This document shows positions 59,508 to 64,000 of a stretch of DNA of 64,000 bases, one piece after another. Origin of the DNA: Lentisphaerota bacterium. Its GTDB lineage: Bacteria > Verrucomicrobiota > Lentisphaeria > Victivallales > Victivallaceae. The DNA is taken from contig CP071032.1 in the NCBI GenBank assembly GCA_017134815.1, forward strand, positions 2,724,001-2,788,000. The letters run 5' to 3'. The notes beneath the pieces are model-generated. The model had not been told where the DNA came from. It did not search any database and saw only the letters and a program-made list of their open reading frames with translations. A program made the translations under genes and the position numbers. Positions within the stretch are counted from its first letter, which is position 1. Each line of letters opens with the position of its first letter.

Positions 59508-59828
59508 TTAAAATTCCGCCCAATTAGTATTTGATGGAGCGCTGGCCGTACTGGGGTCCGTTAAAGGCATTTTCACCATGCTGCCACCATCATTGAGTTT
59601 ATCCGCAATTCGGTAAGTTTTCTGACGAACTATTACTGGAGAGCCAATTTTAAGTTTAGCAGCATCAGTTTCAAGCATAACTAGTTCCATCTTACTATAA
59701 TCTTTTTTAAAGCCTCCGAGTTTACCGCTGATTTCGGCAAAGTCTACCAAGGCCCGGAACCGGCCAGCATCACTGCTGACCGGCTCCCCTAACGTCCTGA
59801 GGATAGTTTTATTAGACTTATCAAACAT
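59508..59828 (-). CDS. Head-tail joining protein (lambda FII-like)
   Basis: About 106 residues. A beta-rich 'PVIVRQKTYRIADKLNDGGSMVKMPL' end, short length and position after the capsid gene resemble lambda FII-type head-tail attachment proteins. The start shares one base with the capsid stop. Confidence 0.7.
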   Translation of the reverse strand: MFDKSNKTILRTLGEPVSSDAGRFRALVDFAEISGKLGGFKKDYSKMELVMLETDAAKLKIGSPVIVRQKTYRIADKLNDGGSMVKMPLTDPSTASAPSNTNWAEF

Positions 59829-61759
59829 CACACCACTACTCTTGCATCCTTGATTGCAGCAAAGGATTCTTGACGAGTAACTTTTACATCACAATCCTGC
59901 AAGGCGATGACATTTACTGCCCCCGATGCCGCCTTGGTAGCCCGGTCAACGGTAATATCAAGACCAGACCAGAAGCCAAGTGTCATTGCGGAGAAGTTAC
60001 CAAAAAGAATTGCAGAACAATCCTTGCTGCTGCCTTTTACTAAGTCTTTAGGAATCTGGTTGGTGCGATAAGCTTTGTAGCCATTAATTTCGCCAGTACC
60101 GTCACTGCCTGTCTTTAGAATAGGACGAGTGAAAGCCTCTTCAAACTCCGGAGTCTGTTTCAGTTTGCCAAATATCACAGAGTTAGTCAGGTAAGCCATA
60201 GTACCAAAATCAGCATTAGCATCGGCAACCTTAGTTTCAAGCGCAATCAAATGCTTAAGCAGTGGGGCTCCACCATTAGTGCCAATTTTAATCAGTTGTT
60301 CGTCTTTGAGAGCAGTCAGCAAGCCGATTGGCTCATTGCTTTTTCCAGTACCCAACAGTGCTGCTCGCTGAATCTCTAAGGCAATACCCCGCATAATTTT
60401 ATAACGCACAAAAGCTTCCACCCAAGACCCACTTTGAATCAGCAGACGGCGTGACAGGTTAATAAAGGAACCAACGGTATGCGGCTTCATGGAAATCTGC
60501 CCAACTTTAAATTCAGAGACACTGGGCTCACCATTTTCTTGCAACCAATAACTGTTCACGCCACCGTCATCAGTCGGTATGGCAACATCACCAGTTAAGC
60601 CATGCAGCATTTTTACGCCAAGCTGCGGTAGTACCATTGCATTATAAAGCTCTTCAATCATTGAGTTAAGTCTAAGTTCAGTGTCTACAAGGTAACCGCC
60701 TTTAGCATCAGTTCCGACAACATTACCCCGCATATTGACAATGTCACTAGGAATATAAAATCCCTGTGGAGCTCTTTTAAGCTGACGAGCCATTTCGTCG
60801 GAACACTCTTTCTCCATACCGTCAAGGGCTTTACCTTCAGCTACCTGCCGCAGCGCGCGAGTCAAACTGTACTGGCTCATATCTTTTTTACTCATGCCAA
60901 TCTCAGTAACTGGCTTGGTCATGGTAATATTCTGGCGTGCAGCTAAAGAGTTCACTACCGTTTTCCTAAAATCATCCAGCGGCATACCATCTTCAATTGC
61001 TCGCATACCAGCTTCCTGCATCTTAAGTTGTTCAGCAATAGCATTAATTTCGCGAACTCGCTTACGTTCATTGGTTATTGCTCGGTCCAAATCCGAGTTG
61101 TCATTTCCGGTAATTTGGCTGCGTTCTGGAGCGGTAAATACTTCGACATTTTCTGTTGAGATTGTTTCTGACATAGTTTCATCCTTTTCAATTTGGGTAT
61201 TATTATCAACATATTTGAGGAGCACGTTTTCAGATTCCGGCCTTGATCTGCCGACGCCGACTGTAGGGTCTGCCGGGTCTGCTACCGTAGCCCCGTGGAC
61301 CGGACACCACGGGAAACGAATGGCTCGTAAATTCTCGATTTTATCTGCTTCTAATTGTCCGGGCGCTGTATACTCCGGACAAACTGAGACATTACGTCGA
61401 ATGCCATTTTTCATGTCATTGTAAATCAGTTTGGCACGTTCATTATCCTTGGAAAACCGCACTGTAATAAAGAGTTTTTGATCTCTGACTTCAGGATCAG
61501 AAATTACCCCAACCTGATCGCCACAATGCCCATCACGAAATGCAGCTCCAGTAGCAAAGCGGCTTAAATCCACATCTTCGGCTCGATGTGAAAGAATTTC
61601 CATAAAATGCTCATCTCTAGTGTAATCAAAGCGCCTGACCGGGTATTCACTCGACAGTGAAAACCGCAATGTCATATTTTCCTCATCCAACACTTCAGGA
61701 GCCCCGATTTGATGGCTTCTGGCCGCTGGTTTAAATTCTAATTCACTTTTTTGTGTCAT
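59828..61759 (-). CDS. Fused prohead protease and HK97-type major capsid protein
   Basis: 643 residues. The N-terminal 170 residues are a prohead protease-like domain ('FDYTRDEHFMEILSHRAEDVDLSRFATGAAFRDGH', 'RRNVSVCPEY'), then a coiled delta/scaffold region (about 215-300), and a C-terminal HK97 capsid fold ('GGYLVDTELRLNSMIEELYNAMVLPQLGVKML', 'SGSWVEAFVRYKIMRGIALEIQRAALLGTGKSNEPIGLL'). Such fusions are known in some lambda-like heads. The protease would release the capsid part. Confidence 0.9.
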   Translation of the reverse strand: MTQKSELEFKPAARSHQIGAPEVLDEENMTLRFSLSSEYPVRRFDYTRDEHFMEILSHRAEDVDLSRFATGAAFRDGHCGDQVGVISDPEVRDQKLFITVRFSKDNERAKLIYNDMKNGIRRNVSVCPEYTAPGQLEADKIENLRAIRFPWCPVHGATVADPADPTVGVGRSRPESENVLLKYVDNNTQIEKDETMSETISTENVEVFTAPERSQITGNDNSDLDRAITNERKRVREINAIAEQLKMQEAGMRAIEDGMPLDDFRKTVVNSLAARQNITMTKPVTEIGMSKKDMSQYSLTRALRQVAEGKALDGMEKECSDEMARQLKRAPQGFYIPSDIVNMRGNVVGTDAKGGYLVDTELRLNSMIEELYNAMVLPQLGVKMLHGLTGDVAIPTDDGGVNSYWLQENGEPSVSEFKVGQISMKPHTVGSFINLSRRLLIQSGSWVEAFVRYKIMRGIALEIQRAALLGTGKSNEPIGLLTALKDEQLIKIGTNGGAPLLKHLIALETKVADANADFGTMAYLTNSVIFGKLKQTPEFEEAFTRPILKTGSDGTGEINGYKAYRTNQIPKDLVKGSSKDCSAILFGNFSAMTLGFWSGLDITVDRATKAASGAVNVIALQDCDVKVTRQESFAAIKDARVVV

Positions 61760-63200
61760 TATTAGCTCCTGCTTTATTTAACAGCTTTTCATTAAATAAT
61801 TCAGGCGTTAACCCATATTGGGCCAGCAGCTTTTTTTCCTGTTCCAATTCGGCAATGACATCATCAAAATCCAGCCCGATCTCACTGCATATCCGACGAC
61901 GGGAAGTTACCTGAAGTTCAAGCTTTTTCGCATTGGCATTGGCGTCTTTCAAAGGATCTACCCAATCCCAGCGCCGGGGCTGCCAGTGATCGGCCAAAAA
62001 CTTGCGATATTTATCTTGCGGTAGATCGGTAAGACCGGATAACAGCAGCATCCTGAGCCAGTCAGCAAATACGGGTTCAATAAAAGCTTCTATCATAAAA
62101 CGCTGGGCCATTTTCCACATATCCCGCTCGGCAATAGCCCCGGCACGTAAGGCTGAAAAACTTAATCCTTCCAAGTCTTCAAACAAGTTGTTATAAGCAA
62201 CAGTCAAGCCTTGGGACACGCTCCTGCCAATGCTTTTCATGAATGGGGCAAAAGCCGATACTGGTTGCTGAGGTGAATGCGTTACCAGACCACGACCTGA
62301 AGGTAATTCCAGCAATACCCCCGGCTCCATGCTGAGTCTAGGCAGTTCCTGTTGCTTTGCTTTCCCAGTAGGATCTACGGTAGTGCCTGTTCCGTTATTA
62401 TCAGTTATAAACCCCATATGGGATGCTGATACCCGTGCTCCAACTAAACATGTCTCCTCGTATTTATCAGCCATGTTTAAATCCAGTATGGCTCCGCTGG
62501 ACAGGGGGTAACCTCGCAACTGTCCGGCAAATGACACCTGAAAAATATGGTAAACATCAGTAGCCGGAATACGTTCATGTCTGACGCCAACCCCGCCGGG
62601 CGACAGCTTTCTATGATAGGCTAAAACTTCACCATCATGAGCCAGTTCAATCCCCATAAAGATTTGGTTGCCATGATAGTTATCAAGGTTGTAATCAATG
62701 TCGATTTCCATGGAGTCAATAATTTGCAAACTGTAGCTGTAAGGGTTGTTTGCATTATAAACTTTACGTACAAAGCACTCACCATCCACCGCCAGCGTGC
62801 GGTCTACTAATCCCAGCAAGTCCAACCAGCTTAAATTCTGTTTGTAAGCACAATATTTGTTGCGGCGTTTCCCCCAAATATGCCAGTGCTGCTCAATTTG
62901 ATCATTAGCCTTGGTATCAGGTTCACCATCAACATTTTTAACTCGCATCATCAAGCGAATTCCGGCATTGCCAATAATGTTGGTTTCACGCATTTTAAGC
63001 CATTTGATGTAAGTAGAGTTGTTTTTAGCCAGATCACGAGACCGTAATTTCAACAGCCTAAGATCACTTCTAAGTTCTTCATTGCAAGTAAGAGGATCAA
63101 CTATCCAGTCCATTTCCAAGCGACTATTACGGGCGGCTTGAAAACGACGATTATTAGCATTTGCGGGCCTTCGGAAAATTTGCTTCAAAAGTTTTCGCAT
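61743..63200 (-). CDS. Phage portal protein (lambda gpB type)
   Basis: About 485 residues. 'RDLAKNNSTYIKWLKMRETNIIGNAGIRLMMRV', 'WIGKRRNKYCAYKQNLSW'-type segment and 'SSGAILDLNMADKYEETCLVGARVSASHMGFI' match the lambda portal family. It forms the dodecameric gate for DNA. It overlaps the capsid gene by 17 bases and the preceding gene by one. Confidence 0.93.
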   Translation of the reverse strand: MRKLLKQIFRRPANANNRRFQAARNSRLEMDWIVDPLTCNEELRSDLRLLKLRSRDLAKNNSTYIKWLKMRETNIIGNAGIRLMMRVKNVDGEPDTKANDQIEQHWHIWGKRRNKYCAYKQNLSWLDLLGLVDRTLAVDGECFVRKVYNANNPYSYSLQIIDSMEIDIDYNLDNYHGNQIFMGIELAHDGEVLAYHRKLSPGGVGVRHERIPATDVYHIFQVSFAGQLRGYPLSSGAILDLNMADKYEETCLVGARVSASHMGFITDNNGTGTTVDPTGKAKQQELPRLSMEPGVLLELPSGRGLVTHSPQQPVSAFAPFMKSIGRSVSQGLTVAYNNLFEDLEGLSFSALRAGAIAERDMWKMAQRFMIEAFIEPVFADWLRMLLLSGLTDLPQDKYRKFLADHWQPRRWDWVDPLKDANANAKKLELQVTSRRRICSEIGLDFDDVIAELEQEKKLLAQYGLTPELFNEKLLNKAGANNDTKK

Positions 63201-63712
63201 CACCTGAACTCCATTCTAATAGTTTGGATTCTTTGATTCTGCGGCAGCATCGTTAAAAACATTTTCCTGAGCTCAAGTAATTCATTTACTGGCAGGTACT
63301 TTAAACGCCTACCATTGTATTCAACCTCAGTTATTGGATCGTCCAACCGTCCTTCCAGTACTGCATCTACAGCTGCAAGCATTTTTTCTGGATAATCCCG
63401 GAAGTCAACACTGGTATCAGATAAATCAGGAACCAATTTGACCTTGCCATTTGTCACTAACTTTCTTATATCACCTTTGACCGCAACACATTGCCACGGC
63501 ACTACGGAAAGCAAAACTCCCTTTAAATCATCACTGGATATGGAGAATTGATAGGCGTTATCACTGGTTGTAGCTGGGATATCCAGAAGCCTATCCGATT
63601 TAATACGAACCAGATAGCGTATATTCCAACTTTCTGAAGTCGGATACTCCGGCAAAGTAACCTCCCAGCTGTGACTGAAACCGGAAGTTAATTCTTTAGG
63701 AAATTCATGCAT
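63200..63712 (-). CDS. Phage protein with gpW-like end, between terminase and portal
   Basis: 170 residues. The N-terminal half is beta-rich ('FSHSWEVTLPEYPTSESWNIRYLVRIKSD'). The C-terminal part 'MLAAVDAVLEGRLDDPITEVEYNGRRLKYLPVNELLELRKMF' resembles the small gpW-type connector proteins that usually lie between terminase and portal. The two-part layout suggests a fusion. Its start lies behind the same type of leader as gene W. Confidence 0.6.
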   Translation of the reverse strand: MHEFPKELTSGFSHSWEVTLPEYPTSESWNIRYLVRIKSDRLLDIPATTSDNAYQFSISSDDLKGVLLSVVPWQCVAVKGDIRKLVTNGKVKLVPDLSDTSVDFRDYPEKMLAAVDAVLEGRLDDPITEVEYNGRRLKYLPVNELLELRKMFLTMLPQNQRIQTIRMEFR

Positions 63713-63752
63713 AAAAAAAGCGCTCCTTTTTTAAATAGAAGCACCGTTAACC
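63713..63752 (-). promoter_or_regulatory. Conserved phage leader, third copy
   Basis: GGTTAACGGTGC...TTCTATTTAAAAAAGGAG before the gene at 63712, matching the gene W leaders. The hairpin is weaker here, so the conserved string may be a late promoter or protein site rather than an RNA hairpin. Confidence 0.5.
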
Positions 63753-64000
63753 TAAAGAGAATCCTTTCATCCAATTGCTTTTGATTGGCGTCAAGGTTGT
63801 CTCTGCTTTCTTTGGTGAGGATTTTGGAATATTGAGGCATTCTGCCTTTTTTTGCTGCCAACAGCTTTTAGCCAAATAGGCAATGGCAAAATCCTCAATT
63901 ACCAGATACATCTTACTGGTATCAAAGTAGTCATGCACCCGACTGTTATGGACATAGTTTTCATACATGTGCCCTTCTTTTTTATTACTGGAATCAGGAC
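63747..64000 (-). CDS. C-terminal end of the terminase large subunit (partial)
   Basis: The frame is open from the window edge; no start is needed since codons continue upstream of the first ATG (PDSSNKKEGHMYENY...). 'RVHDYFDTSKMYLVIEDFAIAYLAKSCWQQKK' resembles the closing 'NHxLDCxVYxLAAA' block of lambda gpA-type terminases. Position before the connector and portal genes agrees. Only about 84 residues are visible. Confidence 0.6.
   Translation of the reverse strand, partial: PDSSNKKEGHMYENYVHNSRVHDYFDTSKMYLVIEDFAIAYLAKSCWQQKKAECLNIPKSSPKKAETTLTPIKSNWMKGFSLG

Noticed and set aside
1..64000. tRNA or rRNA genes as phage attachment site
   Set aside because: No tRNA-like T-loop (GGTTCGAATCC type) or rRNA sequence was seen on either strand by reading; the attachment site remains unknown.

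Overview
The window reads as about 45 kb of the chromosome of a Gram-negative bacterium followed by about 19 kb of an integrated contractile-tailed phage. Lipoproteins with lipoboxes, a Pal protein, an RND pump and a YnbE/YdbL pair show a diderm envelope. A secreted protein with Planctomycetes/Lentisphaerota-style beta-helix repeats, the divergent FtsZ and the reduced, rearranged division cluster suggest the PVC superphylum, perhaps Lentisphaerota. That placement is an inference from protein style; no rRNA or tRNA gene was seen.

Left part (1-21.5 kb): YnbE/YdbL outer-membrane lipid-homeostasis partners, a TcdB-like glycosyltransferase, a degenerate GDPD-like protein, a 2-Cys peroxiredoxin, Zwf, glycerate kinase, an RND adaptor/pump pair, a GNAT acetyltransferase overlapping the pump tail to tail, Pal, and biosynthetic genes (ilvE, panC, hisD-hisC). 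Then come a MEMO-family protein, a SpoIIAA-like protein, an SDR, an unknown exported protein and a nitronate-monooxygenase-like enzyme.

Middle part (21.5-44.7 kb): a compact division/wall operon (mraZ-rsmH-ftsL-ftsI-murC) with a sigma70-like promoter and a four-repeat MraZ operator, faced by ftsA-ftsZ on the other strand. Next are ricT, a membrane HExxH protein, a Nif3 protein, rplU, purC, a UPF0489 protein, a region with two 127-bp direct repeats, a MarR regulator with a palindromic operator, a 1135-residue fusion of two beta-helices, a metallo-beta-lactamase domain and EF-hands, a Fic protein, and a TadE/TadG-like pair.

Right part (about 44.9-64 kb): the late region of a phage, almost all on the minus strand. 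It combines a lambda-like head (terminase end, portal, fused protease-capsid, head-tail joining, minor tail Z) with a P2-like contractile tail (V, W, J, I, fibre, FI sheath, FII tube, E/E' with a -1 frameshift site, tape measure, U, X, D) and a small membrane/lipoprotein lysis-like cassette ending in a terminator. The phage early region, integrase and right end lie outside the window.

The most unusual feature lies between phage genes V and W. About 2.5 kb points the opposite way to the late operon and holds three consecutive hsp20 genes, preceded by a series of very short transcription units. These have near-consensus promoters (TTGACA-17-TATAAT) and GCCTCCAG-type hairpin terminators, so they look like a tandem set of small RNAs. 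The block is flanked by two copies of a ~98-nt element whose hairpins are kept by compensatory changes, and it contains a truncated second copy of the start of gene W.
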